Source: Prevotella sp. CAG:485 (GTDB lineage Bacteria; Bacteroidota; Bacteroidia; Bacteroidales; Muribaculaceae). Taken from it: DNA of 50,584 nt. A program made the translations under genes and the position numbers. Location of the stretch: the NCBI GenBank assembly GCA_000437495.1, contig FR897862.1:22202-72785 (forward strand). Reading direction: 5' to 3'. The notes beneath the pieces were generated by a model that was not told the DNA's origin, ran no database searches, and was given only the letters and a program-made list of their open reading frames with translations. Shown here piece by piece: positions 42,965-50,584 of this stretch; the first letter of the stretch is position 1, and the number at the start of each line of letters is the position of its first letter.

Positions 42965-43345
42965 TTGGCGCTGTTATGCGCCTGCTTATGTGGCTGCAGC
43001 CGGAAGATTTATGTTCCTGTGGAGCGAGTGTCCGAGCACACGGCTCGCGACACGGTGTATGTGCTGCGGCAGAGCGTTGACTCAGTGGTGCGGGCCGATT
43101 CGGTGGTTACCGAGCGGCGCGGCGACACAGTGTTTGTGCAGCGAGTGAGCACCCGTTACCGCCTGCGCACCCTGACCGACACCCTCTACCGCACCCGCAC
43201 CGACACAGTGCTTCAGAAAGAGAGAGAGACCGCCGCGGCAGCCCCTTCAAACAACAAAAACAGCCACCTGGTGTGGTGGCTGTTAGTGGTATCAGTAGTC
43301 GCCTTTGCGGCGAAGAGACTTATTGCGCGTTATCGGAAACGATGA
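42965..43345 (+). CDS. Phage-cassette lipoprotein with damaged start, C-terminal TM
   Basis: The frame has 126 codons. It lacks an ATG: only TTG 42965 (or ATT 42962) can start it after an in-frame TGA at 42953. The first residues LALLCACLCGCSRK resemble a lipobox, but the n-region is missing. One base earlier, GTG AAG at 42952-42957 would read into the same hydrophobic stretch if the G at 42958 were absent, giving MKFILALLCACLCGC, a perfect lipoprotein signal. A 1-base insertion is therefore likely. The body is rich in DTVYVLRQSVDSVVR-like repeats, then a TM helix (HLVWWLLVVSVVAFAA) and a basic end. The 3' end overlaps the GLUG gene by 26 bp. Related Bacteroides prophage proteins occur near amidases. 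Confidence 0.6.
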   Translation: MALLCACLCGCSRKIYVPVERVSEHTARDTVYVLRQSVDSVVRADSVVTERRGDTVFVQRVSTRYRLRTLTDTLYRTRTDTVLQKERETAAAAPSNNKNSHLVWWLLVVSVVAFAAKRLIARYRKR

Positions 43346-46300
43346 CCTTTTCCGAACGGGAAGTGCCGTTGGTGAAGATAGTTACGCGGATGTTCACACC
43401 CTGCTGAGGAGCAGCGAGTCGCGTGCCGCTGAGCGAGTACCACATCACGCTGCTAACCTCTGCGTCAGTATCGATGGCGTCGGCGCCTACGTTAGAGCTG
43501 AGTTGCAGCATAGCGTAGCGTTTGGCGCCATTGAGCGATGCGGTGAGGCGCGTGGGCGCGGTGAGGTCGGCGGAGCTCCACTGAGCCGTGCCGTGGCCGG
43601 AGAACGTCATGTTCTTAGCTTCCCAGACGAGGCCGGGAGCTTGCGAAACGTGGAAGGAAGAGGTAACATTGTCGGCGTTATCTTCAGCCGTGAGAACGAT
43701 GTTTGCGAAGGCCACGGGAGCGAAAGGCTCGGCGGCCAGAGTCTTGATGACGGGGTAACCGTCGGCCTGCTGCACGAAGCCGTTGCCGAGGTTTGCCTTC
43801 ATCAGCGCTGCCGTTTTGAGACCCGTGCTTTCGTCGTCGCAATAGTCGTCGGCGAAAGTCTTGCCGGCCATCTGCGAGTCGTAGAAGTTGTTCTCATACT
43901 TAATGTTGGTGGGCGTTGTGGAGGCGTTGCCGTGAATCATGCCGCAGGTGTTGAGTCTGCCGGATGAGGCCACATTGACGCGTCCTGCGCTGTAGCAGTT
44001 GAGAATCTGCGAGCCGAGGTTATTGGCGTCCTTGCCCTTGACGGGAGTGCCGAGTATGCCGCCCACACCCATGAGGCCGGTAACGTCGCCGAGGTTGGCG
44101 CTGTTGAGGACCTTGACAGAAGCGTAACCGGCGATGCCGCCTACGTTTTTGCTGTTGGAGGTAGTGGAGCCGAGGCTTGTTACATGGCCGGTGTTGACGC
44201 AGTTCTCGATGACGCGGTTATAGGTGCTTGTGGAGCCCGTGTAACCCTGGCCGAGGATGCCGCCGACGCTGTAAGTGGTAGAGATAACGTCGGCCTGGTT
44301 GTAGCAGTTGAAGATAGAGATTGTGCCGTTGCCGGCGATGCCGCCTGCGGCGTAGCTCTTAGAGAATACAGTGTCGCAGTAGTTGCGGCAGTTGTAGAGC
44401 TCATTCCATGTGCTGCTGTTGCCGATGATGCCGCCTGCATACTGGCTCTTGGTGGTGAATACGGAGCCGTAGTTGATGAGGCTGTCGAGGATGGAGGGGT
44501 TCGACTGGGGCGAGCTGTTGGCATAGCCGATGACGCCGCCCACGGTGCTGGTGCCTTCCACGCGGCCGTAGTTGACCAGACGGAGCAGCTTGACGTGAGT
44601 GTTTGAGGAGCTTGCCTGACCGAGGATGCCGCCCACATTGGTGCTTGCGCCGGTGATGGGAGCGTGGTTGACACAGTCGACGATGGAGCCTTCGCCCTGC
44701 ATGGAGCCGCCTATGCCGCCGCAGTTTGAGCTGGTGGCTGTGACGATGCCGAAGTTCTCGCAGTTGGTGATTGACAGCGTGTCAGTTACCCAGATGTAGC
44801 CCACGATGCCGCCGCCCGAGGTAGAGGTGGAGGTAACGGTGCCGTAGTTCTTGCAGAGGTTTACGAAGCCCTTTGTGGAGCCTACTACACCGCCTGCCGA
44901 GCCGCCGGAGATGATTTCGCCGTGGTTTGTGCAGCTTTCGATGTAGGTCTTGGGACCGGCAGTGCCCACGAGGCCGCCGGCACCGTTGCTCTTGGAGTTC
45001 ATGGTGCCGTAGTTGACACAGTCGTGGATGCGGCCGCCTTCGTTGAGGCTGCCGAGGACACCGCCGGCATACTGCATCTTGACGGTGGTCATGTTGCCGT
45101 GGTTGGTGATGTTGTAGACCTCACCGCCGAAGACGCCTGCCACGCCGCCCACATACTGGTTGCCGGCGAAGTTGACGGTGCTGTCGATGACGAGGTTGAA
45201 GACTTTGGCTTTGTCGCCGCCACGGCTGATGAGGCCTATGTATTTGACGTTTTCGTCGTCATAGGTGGCGCCGCTGATGCGTTTGCCGTTGCCGTCGAGG
45301 ATACCCTGGAAGAAGGTGGAACCGTCGAAGCAGAAGGGCAGGAAGTTGTTGTTGAACTTGATGTCGGAGCCCAGACGGAAGTATTCGCCCACGAGGTCTT
45401 TGTGGTAATCGGTGGTGAAGACGGCGATGTTGTTCCAGTCGTTGTCGTTGTTGATAATCCAGGGGTCAGCGGCGGTGCCGTTGCCGTTGTCGAGCAGACG
45501 CGGAGTGCCGAAGAGCGATGCCTGAACGGTGTATTTGCCGTTGGCCGAAGTGATGGTAAGGGTGTCGATGGCCACCGTCTTTGACACGGGGTGCGTGATG
45601 CGGTTGCCGTTGATGGCGAATACCTTTGCGTCGGCGAGTTTGGCTGTAGACCCCTGCGGCATTACCAACAGAGCGTCAGAGCGTTTGTCGAAGCGCGTTT
45701 CGCGGCGTGTGTCTGTGGCAAATTCCACGCGTGTGGCTGCATACCACTGCGAGGCTTCCTGAGCGGCGAACTGCTTGAGGACAGGGTATTTGCCGGCTTC
45801 AAATTTCCATACGTCGGCGGAGAGGCCTTTGAGGGCTTTGCCGTTGGTGAGTTCTGCGGTGTTGAGGTCGGTGATACCTTCGCGAGCGGCGTTGGCCGAA
45901 GCGGCAAAGGCGCCGAACTGAGCGTCGAAGTAGCAGTTCTGCAGCGAATAGGTGCCGGAAGAGGAGCCTATGATGCCGCCGCGGGTGCCGTCGTTGCCGG
46001 TCTCAACGATTACGCCTGTGTTGATGCAGTTGGAGATGCCGGTGGTGTCGTTGCCCTGGTAAACGCCTGCTATGCCGCCAACGCAGTCAGCACCCTTGAT
46101 GAGGCCCTGGTTGAGGCAGTTGGTGATTTGGGCACGGCTGTCGGCGGTGATGCCTGCGGCGCCGGTGAGCAGAGAGGGGTTGTTGTTGAGCATGTTGAAG
46201 AGCTCGCAGTAGACGTTGCCCGAGTTCTGGCAGTTGGCTATAACGGAGCCGAGGGCAGCCTGCGAGGCGATGCCTGCGGCGTTTTCGCGGCCTGCGCGGA

Positions 46301-49300
46301 TGGTGCCGGCGTTATAGCAGTCGAGGACCTTGCTTGTGGGGGCCAGGGTGCAGGCAATGCCGGCGGCGTTGTCGCAGTAAGCGGTAACGGGAGCCAGGTT
46401 GACGATGTTCTGCAGCAGACCGTATGACTGGGCCACGAAACCGGCGTATGAGCCGCCGCGCAGGTGGCAGTTGTCGGCAATGACGAAGTTCTTGATGACC
46501 GACTTCGGACCGGTGTAGACGAAGATGGCGCCGGGGGTTGTGGCCTCGGTAGGCTCGGGCATCACCAGGTTGCGGATGCTGTGTCCGTTGCCGTCGAGGA
46601 TGCCGTTGAAGGCGTAAGCGGGTGCCATATGCGAGTAGCCGCTGAAGGCGCTGACGCCGCTGAAGTCGATGTCGCCTTCGAGGCGGAAGTATGTGTCTGT
46701 GTAGTCGTAGAGATGGTTGTCTACGGCGTTGAAGAGGCGGTCCATGTCAGCCTTGTTGCGGATGATGAAAGGTGAGGCTGCGGTGCCTTCGCCGCTGAAC
46801 TCTTTGGGAGTAACCTTGAGGCAGTACATGCGGAAGAGCTGCCCGGTGGGGTCAACAGCCACGAGGGTGTCGGAAGTGAGCGCCGTGGCGGTGATGCTTA
46901 CGTTAGTGCCGCTGATGGTCAGGCCGTTGCCGTTATCGGTGTAGCGGCCGTTGTGGAAGAAGTGCCAGGCAGTGTTGTTGCCTGTGCCGAGGGTGAAGTT
47001 GCTGCGTATGCCGCGTATGTCTTCGTTGTTAGCCAGGAAGAAGGGCACGGCGTCGAGCTGAGCCTTGGGCTGGTCTTTGGCGAAGGTGAGCACGGGGTAT
47101 TTGCCGCTTTGCACGGTCCATGCCGAGGCGGTGAGGCCTGCGGGAAGGGTGCCTGAGGTGAGGGCGGCGGTGGTGAGGCCGTGTTCGGTGCCGCGGTTGG
47201 AGCTTGTCTGCTTGTCGTAGAAGGAGTTGACGATGGTGCAGTTATCGTCGGTGAAGCCTGCGAACTCATTGGCTTTCAGGTCGCCCGACACCATGAGGGT
47301 GCCGGTGAAGAGGTTGCCCGAAAGGGTGGTTTCGCTGCCGGTGCAGTTGCCGATGAAGCCGCCTACGTTGGGCGAGGAGTAGCTCTGCACGATGCCCGAT
47401 ACGTGACAGTCGGTGATGCGCAGGTTCTTGGCCTCGCCAACTATGCCGCCTATCTTGGCCGAAGAGGTGTAGGCGTACCGGTGCATAATCTGTCCGCCGA
47501 ACCAGCAGCGCAGCAGCTGGCCGTCTTGCGGTGAGCCGATGAGGCCGCCGGCGATTTCGTGGCCGATGAGCTTTATGGTGCCGGTGAAGGCGCAGTCTTC
47601 GTAGAGACAGGTGTCGCGTGTGGCGCAGCCTGCCAGGCCGCCGATGCGCGGGTTGGAGGTGTTGCTCGGAAGGCGTACAACGCTCATCGACGAGATGACG
47701 CGGCGCACCTTGGCACCGTTGTTGTTGCCGTTGACAGAGCCTACAAAGTCGTTGCCGGTGATGGAGCCGCCGTTAACCACGCAGTCTTCAATAACGGCGT
47801 TGTTGACGATGACACCGCAGATGCCGCCAATGTATGAGGCGTTGATGTTTCCGTCGTAGATGTCGGCGTTGTTGAGGGTGATGTTCCTTACGGTGCCTGC
47901 GTTATTGCCGGCTATGGTGCCCACGTATGAGTTGGCAGAGCGGATGACAGGCGATTGCAGGATGAGGTTGGTGACGCTGGAGCCTGCGGCCAGGTCGCCG
48001 AACAGACCCGCACGGTAAGATGTGCCGCGTGTCTGGTTCACTTTGAGGCCGGTGATGGTGTGGCCGTTGCCGTTATAGTGTCCGCCGAAGGCGTTGTTGG
48101 CGGTCCAGCAGATGGGGTCGAAGGCTTCCACCTCGGTCATGTCGATGTCGGCGGTCTGCTCAAAGTAAACGTCTTTGAGGGCTACCTTGTCGCTGAGGAC
48201 GGCGGTGTTGAGGTTGCCGACGTCGGAGAGGCGGATGAGGTCCTGAGCGGTTTTAATCTTGAAGGGGTTCTCCTTGGTGCCTGCGCCTTCAAAGGCGAGT
48301 CCGGTGTTGATGTTTGTCCAGGCCTCGGAGGCGGGAACGCGGATTACGGATTTGGAGAGGAGGTCGGCGCGTGCCGATGTAGAGCCTGTGCCGGCAGCCA
48401 GGCACCAGGGGCCGATGACGATGCTGTCGCCGCTGAACTGTGCCGTGCAGGCCGAGCTGTTGAGGGTGGGCACGGGAGGTGTCTTGGTATCGTCGATCTT
48501 GGTAACGTTGTAGTTGTAGAGGTTGACGGTGGAGCCGCTGGTGGTTGTGCCTTTGGTGATGAAAGTGCGGGGCACCTGGGCTTTTCCGGTGGTGTCGACG
48601 GTGCAGGAGATGCCTACGCCGCAGCCGTAGAAGTGCTTGATAAGGAACTGCGTGGTGGCGGTGCGCGAGTAATGCACCTTATAGGTGTTTACGGCTTTGT
48701 CGCCCTCCTGCCACAGCGAATAGTCGGTCTGTGTGGCGTTGAGGCGATACCATTCGTCGCCATAGCAGCGTATCTGACCCGATGTGGTGCCGGTGGCCAC
48801 AATGAGCATCTCGGGGAAGTAAATGATGCCTTTGGGCGAGATACGGGCCACGATGGGGTCGTTGTAATAGTAATTCAGTGTGAAGTTGGCTAAATAGAGC
48901 TTCAACACTGAACCGTCTTGAAGGGTGCCGACGGTCTGGCCCGACTGGATGGTGATTGTGCCCTGAGCCGGGTTGAGGGTGGCGTTGAAGGAGCCTCCGG
49001 CGTTGTAGAAGTTGTTGATCTTCAGGGCGTTGTCGGAGGAGCCGGCGGCGATGTTGATCATTCCCATGAAGGATACCGAGGAGGCACTCTGGCTGTGGGA
49101 ATCCTGGATGTAGTCGCCAATGACTTGTTGGGCTGTTACTGCTGCAAGCTTGTTGCGGTTTGCGGCTTTGGCATGATACACTGCTTTGGCCGGCGATGCT
49201 GACAGCCTCAGAGTGTTGTCATTGCTGAAATCGGACGGTTGCAGTGTCTGCGGAGCGTCCGGCGTGACGGGTGCCGCTATGCCGGGACTGAAGCCCAGCA

Positions 49301-49337
49301 AGAGCATGGCAATCACGCAAAGCAAAACCTTTCTCAT
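43320..49337 (-). CDS. Giant secreted GLUG-repeat surface protein
   Basis: The protein has 2005 residues. A signal peptide (about residues 1-22, ending PGIAA) is followed by an Ala/Ser-rich segment and beta-rich N-terminal domains. Three modules begin at about residues 355, 855 and 1290. Each opens with the pattern ...ENPFKIKTAQDLIRL / SPFIIRNKADMDRLF / DPWIINNDNDWNNIA, continues with YF.L..DIDF and has a run of GLUG-type repeats (VGGIAGVYQG, AGGVLGSLNEGGRIHDCVNYGTM, VGGILGQASS). The third run is the longest, about 20 repeats. A beta-sandwich and a tail starting MWYSLSGTRLAAPQQG end the protein. GLUG proteins are surface adhesin-like, and cleavage or ligands are unknown. It is convergent with, and overlaps, the phage-cassette lipoprotein. 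Confidence 0.9.
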   Translation of the reverse strand: MRKVLLCVIAMLLLGFSPGIAAPVTPDAPQTLQPSDFSNDNTLRLSASPAKAVYHAKAANRNKLAAVTAQQVIGDYIQDSHSQSASSVSFMGMINIAAGSSDNALKINNFYNAGGSFNATLNPAQGTITIQSGQTVGTLQDGSVLKLYLANFTLNYYYNDPIVARISPKGIIYFPEMLIVATGTTSGQIRCYGDEWYRLNATQTDYSLWQEGDKAVNTYKVHYSRTATTQFLIKHFYGCGVGISCTVDTTGKAQVPRTFITKGTTTSGSTVNLYNYNVTKIDDTKTPPVPTLNSSACTAQFSGDSIVIGPWCLAAGTGSTSARADLLSKSVIRVPASEAWTNINTGLAFEGAGTKENPFKIKTAQDLIRLSDVGNLNTAVLSDKVALKDVYFEQTADIDMTEVEAFDPICWTANNAFGGHYNGNGHTITGLKVNQTRGTSYRAGLFGDLAAGSSVTNLILQSPVIRSANSYVGTIAGNNAGTVRNITLNNADIYDGNINASYIGGICGVIVNNAVIEDCVVNGGSITGNDFVGSVNGNNNGAKVRRVISSMSVVRLPSNTSNPRIGGLAGCATRDTCLYEDCAFTGTIKLIGHEIAGGLIGSPQDGQLLRCWFGGQIMHRYAYTSSAKIGGIVGEAKNLRITDCHVSGIVQSYSSPNVGGFIGNCTGSETTLSGNLFTGTLMVSGDLKANEFAGFTDDNCTIVNSFYDKQTSSNRGTEHGLTTAALTSGTLPAGLTASAWTVQSGKYPVLTFAKDQPKAQLDAVPFFLANNEDIRGIRSNFTLGTGNNTAWHFFHNGRYTDNGNGLTISGTNVSITATALTSDTLVAVDPTGQLFRMYCLKVTPKEFSGEGTAASPFIIRNKADMDRLFNAVDNHLYDYTDTYFRLEGDIDFSGVSAFSGYSHMAPAYAFNGILDGNGHSIRNLVMPEPTEATTPGAIFVYTGPKSVIKNFVIADNCHLRGGSYAGFVAQSYGLLQNIVNLAPVTAYCDNAAGIACTLAPTSKVLDCYNAGTIRAGRENAAGIASQAALGSVIANCQNSGNVYCELFNMLNNNPSLLTGAAGITADSRAQITNCLNQGLIKGADCVGGIAGVYQGNDTTGISNCINTGVIVETGNDGTRGGIIGSSSGTYSLQNCYFDAQFGAFAASANAAREGITDLNTAELTNGKALKGLSADVWKFEAGKYPVLKQFAAQEASQWYAATRVEFATDTRRETRFDKRSDALLVMPQGSTAKLADAKVFAINGNRITHPVSKTVAIDTLTITSANGKYTVQASLFGTPRLLDNGNGTAADPWIINNDNDWNNIAVFTTDYHKDLVGEYFRLGSDIKFNNNFLPFCFDGSTFFQGILDGNGKRISGATYDDENVKYIGLISRGGDKAKVFNLVIDSTVNFAGNQYVGGVAGVFGGEVYNITNHGNMTTVKMQYAGGVLGSLNEGGRIHDCVNYGTMNSKSNGAGGLVGTAGPKTYIESCTNHGEIISGGSAGGVVGSTKGFVNLCKNYGTVTSTSTSGGGIVGYIWVTDTLSITNCENFGIVTATSSNCGGIGGSMQGEGSIVDCVNHAPITGASTNVGGILGQASSSNTHVKLLRLVNYGRVEGTSTVGGVIGYANSSPQSNPSILDSLINYGSVFTTKSQYAGGIIGNSSTWNELYNCRNYCDTVFSKSYAAGGIAGNGTISIFNCYNQADVISTTYSVGGILGQGYTGSTSTYNRVIENCVNTGHVTSLGSTTSNSKNVGGIAGYASVKVLNSANLGDVTGLMGVGGILGTPVKGKDANNLGSQILNCYSAGRVNVASSGRLNTCGMIHGNASTTPTNIKYENNFYDSQMAGKTFADDYCDDESTGLKTAALMKANLGNGFVQQADGYPVIKTLAAEPFAPVAFANIVLTAEDNADNVTSSFHVSQAPGLVWEAKNMTFSGHGTAQWSSADLTAPTRLTASLNGAKRYAMLQLSSNVGADAIDTDAEVSSVMWYSLSGTRLAAPQQGVNIRVTIFTNGTSRSEKVIVSDNAQ

Positions 49338-49390
49338 GAGTTAAGGAAGTTTGGTTTGTTGATAATTAAGTTAGTGCAAGAATTGCGAGG

Positions 49391-49398
49391 CAAAGCTA
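49391..49398 (-). promoter_or_regulatory. -7 element of the GLUG gene promoter
   Basis: TAGCTTTG on the minus strand (49398-49391) fits TAnnTTTG. The -33 region is only TTAA-like. The leader to ATG 49337 is about 47 nt. Confidence 0.5.
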
Positions 49399-49490
49399 CA
49401 AAAAAAATCCGAGAATTTTTAAGGTCAGTTAAAAAATATGCAATTTTTTTTGTTTGAAAGGGGAGAGCGGGCTTTTTTAGCGGCTGGCAG

Positions 49491-49672
49491 GGGTGCTTAG
49501 GGCGCTCAAGGAGCTTAAGGAGCCGCGCGCTTAATGTGGTTTATGTAATTTATGTGGCTTGTGTATCTTATGTGGGGCGCCTGCACATACGCCACATAAA
49601 TTACATACGCCACATAAACAACATAAAGGCTAAACGGCCACCTGCGGCGCTCCTTAAACTCCTTAAGCACCC
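49491..49672. repeat. Nested inverted repeat of 9-bp arrays, about 180 bp
   Basis: The outer arms (49491-49524 and 49646-49672) are CTTAA-family units, differing by one 9-bp unit. The inner arms (ATGTAATTTATGTGGC at about 49543 and GCCACATAAATTACAT at about 49590) belong to the TTATGT family. Confidence 0.8.
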
Positions 49673-49913
49673 TTCGGCGCCCAAAAAAGGCGCCTGGGAG
49701 GCCGCGTTTCCCCGGCAGGCGGCGGTGAAAAGGGCAAAAAACGGCTTCTCAAAAGGGTATCTAGGCAGCTAAGTGGCTTGTAAATAGCGCTTTAGCCGCT
49801 TTGTGAACGCCACTGTATATAACTCAATTTAGAAACCAAAAGTTAAATAATTTAACACAAACACTCCAAGTATTAAAAAATGCTAACAATAAGCGGTGTT
49901 GCCAATTTTATGC

Positions 49914-50066
49914 TATATTTGCAAGTTACTGACTGCGGCTTGTTGAAAACCTTATAAGGCTTAGGCCAAAGTGATGCGCCCTGTGACTCCCACCGCGGTA
50001 GCACCACAAAGCCTATACCATAGGGTAATATCCCCGGCTAAAGAGTTTTCAGCAGCAAAGCAGCGT
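49914..50066 (+). ncRNA. Structured leader or small RNA upstream of ybeY
   Basis: A -7 element TATATTTG at 49914-49921 would start a transcript near 49928. The 5' half CTGC (49933-49936), GCT (49938-49940) and GTTGAAAAC (49942-49950) pairs with GTTTTCAGC (50045-50053), AGC (50054-50056) and GCAG (50060-50063), a closing stem of 16 bp with small bulges. Inside, ATAAGGCTT (49954-49962) pairs with AAGCCTAT (50009-50016), and GGG/CCC forms a small hairpin (50023-50034). No known riboswitch or 6S signature is recognised. It could be a leader element or a separate RNA. Confidence 0.45.
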
Positions 50067-50073
50067 TTGTGTT

Positions 50074-50508
50074 ATGATAGAGTTTCTGACTGAGGGCGTG
50101 GAGTGCCCCAACCTCGACAGGTCGATGATTGATGCCTGGGTGGCGGCTGTGGCAAAAGCGCACGGCAAGTATCCGGGCAACATCACCTATGTGTTCTGCT
50201 CCGACGACTATATCCTGCAGACCAACCGCGAGTTCCTGCAGCACGACTATTACACCGACATCATCACCTTCGACTATACGCGCGGCAACCGCATCAGCGG
50301 CGACCTGGTAATTTCGCTCGACACCGTGCGCAGCAATGCCGAGGGTCTCGGCGTGCCTTACTCTCGTGAGCTGTTGCGCGTGGTGATTCACGGCGTGCTG
50401 CATCTCTGCGGCATCAACGACAAAGGTCCCGGCGAACGCGAGATAATGGAGCGCCACGAGAATGAGGCGCTGGCGTTATACGACAAATTGTTTGAAGCGC
50501 AGGCATGA
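50074..50508 (+). CDS. ybeY: Endoribonuclease YbeY
   Basis: YbeY acts in 16S rRNA maturation and ribosome quality control. The protein has 144 residues. The zinc region HGVLHLCGIND gives His106 and His110, with Asp116 at the position of the third His in E. coli. Asp here is, to my knowledge, usual in Bacteroidota. The upstream region has the conserved TDIITFDYTRGNRISGDLVI. It starts after the structured RNA and overlaps mnmG by 4 bp (ATGA), so it is first in an operon. Confidence 0.93.
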   Translation: MIEFLTEGVECPNLDRSMIDAWVAAVAKAHGKYPGNITYVFCSDDYILQTNREFLQHDYYTDIITFDYTRGNRISGDLVISLDTVRSNAEGLGVPYSRELLRVVIHGVLHLCGINDKGPGEREIMERHENEALALYDKLFEAQA

Positions 50509-50584
50509 GATTCGACTATGACGTAATTGTGGTGGGTGGCGGACATGCCGGTTGTGAGGCGGCGGCGGCAGCGGCTACCATGGG
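50505..50584 (+). CDS. mnmG: tRNA uridine-5-carboxymethylaminomethyl modification enzyme, 5' part only
   Basis: The window ends after 26 codons. MRFDYDVIVVGGGHAGCEAA is the FAD-binding start of MnmG/GidA, which with MnmE modifies the wobble uridine of some tRNAs. The start overlaps the ybeY stop as ATGA. The rest of the gene lies beyond the right edge. Confidence 0.9.
   Translation, partial: MRFDYDVIVVGGGHAGCEAAAAAATM

Larger units (their letters stand above)
49338..50073. other. Intergenic region of about 740 bp upstream of ybeY
   Basis: It holds the GLUG gene promoter (49391-49398), the nested inverted repeat (49491-49672), a plain stretch (49673-49910) and the structured RNA region (49914-50066). 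A 78-codon frame at 49536-49772 is only translated repeat. Confidence 0.75.

Noticed and set aside
39969..43345. Complete prophage
   Set aside because: There is no integrase, repressor, portal, capsid or tail gene, and no att-like direct repeats were seen at the borders.
49536..49772. 78-codon reading frame in the repeat region before ybeY
   Set aside because: It is a translation of the TTATGT palindrome (HIRHINYIRHIN pattern), with no other support.

Overview
The window looks like a chromosomal segment of a gut Bacteroidales bacterium, plausibly Muribaculaceae. The reasons are the protein content (GLUG and BspA-like surface proteins, DUF1573 pair, TPR-TM-LuxR regulator, tricorn-like protease, Bacteroidota-type YbeY), GC-rich genes with AT-rich gaps, and recurrent promoters of the Bacteroidota form TTTG-N20-TAnnTTTG. 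The genus is a guess.

Layout. 1-1516: 5' part of a secreted FN3 protein, divergent from nadB. 1740-4974: nadB and an S41 C-terminal protease. 5251-9797: a short lipoprotein that looks like a deletion fusion, then mfd and yraN. 9879-14687: a membrane protein of a Bacteroidales family of unknown function, and a tricorn-like protease. 14834-17503: two head-to-head gene remnants (TPR regulator and BspA-like LRR protein) that both lack their 5' ends. 17496-22900: DUF5715-like lipoprotein, large glycosidase and RNase R. 23262-26961: gap, mscL and an LRR surface protein. 27600-27687: tRNA-Ser(GCU). 27889-33475 (minus strand): DUF1573 pair, obgE, a CBS-linked sugar nucleotidyltransferase, a GT4 glycosyltransferase and folA. 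33612-39151 (plus strand): Na/Pi transporter, mannose-1-phosphate guanylyltransferase, purC, menG/ubiE and thyA. 39215-43345: phage-derived cassette (terminase large subunit, TM-coiled-coil protein, T7-lysozyme-type amidase, PD-(D/E)XK nuclease, damaged lipoprotein) without capsid, portal or tail genes. 43320-49337: a 2005-residue GLUG surface protein. 50074-50584: ybeY and the start of mnmG, preceded by a structured leader or small RNA.

The most unusual layer is between the genes. Nearly every sizeable gap holds tandem arrays whose unit is 9 bp but whose sequence belongs to one of four families (TTAGCTAAT-like, GGAGCTTAA-like, TTATGTNNC-like, GATTTATAA). Several are arranged as inverted pairs, giving a perfect 64-bp palindrome, a perfect 36-bp palindrome and a nested inverted repeat of about 180 bp. 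One inverted pair lies inside the first 46 codons of the terminase gene, where the 9-bp period preserves the reading frame. A second dispersed repeat of about 45 bp (GGTGCCGGCG core followed by an AGGCTTTAGCC hairpin) occurs four times, one copy forming the 3' end of the LRR remnant. These repeats lie close to three gene breakages. A symmetric back-to-back promoter built on a 27-bp inverted repeat drives the phage cassette outward in both directions.

All calls come from reading the sequence and from remembered family features. No database search was possible.
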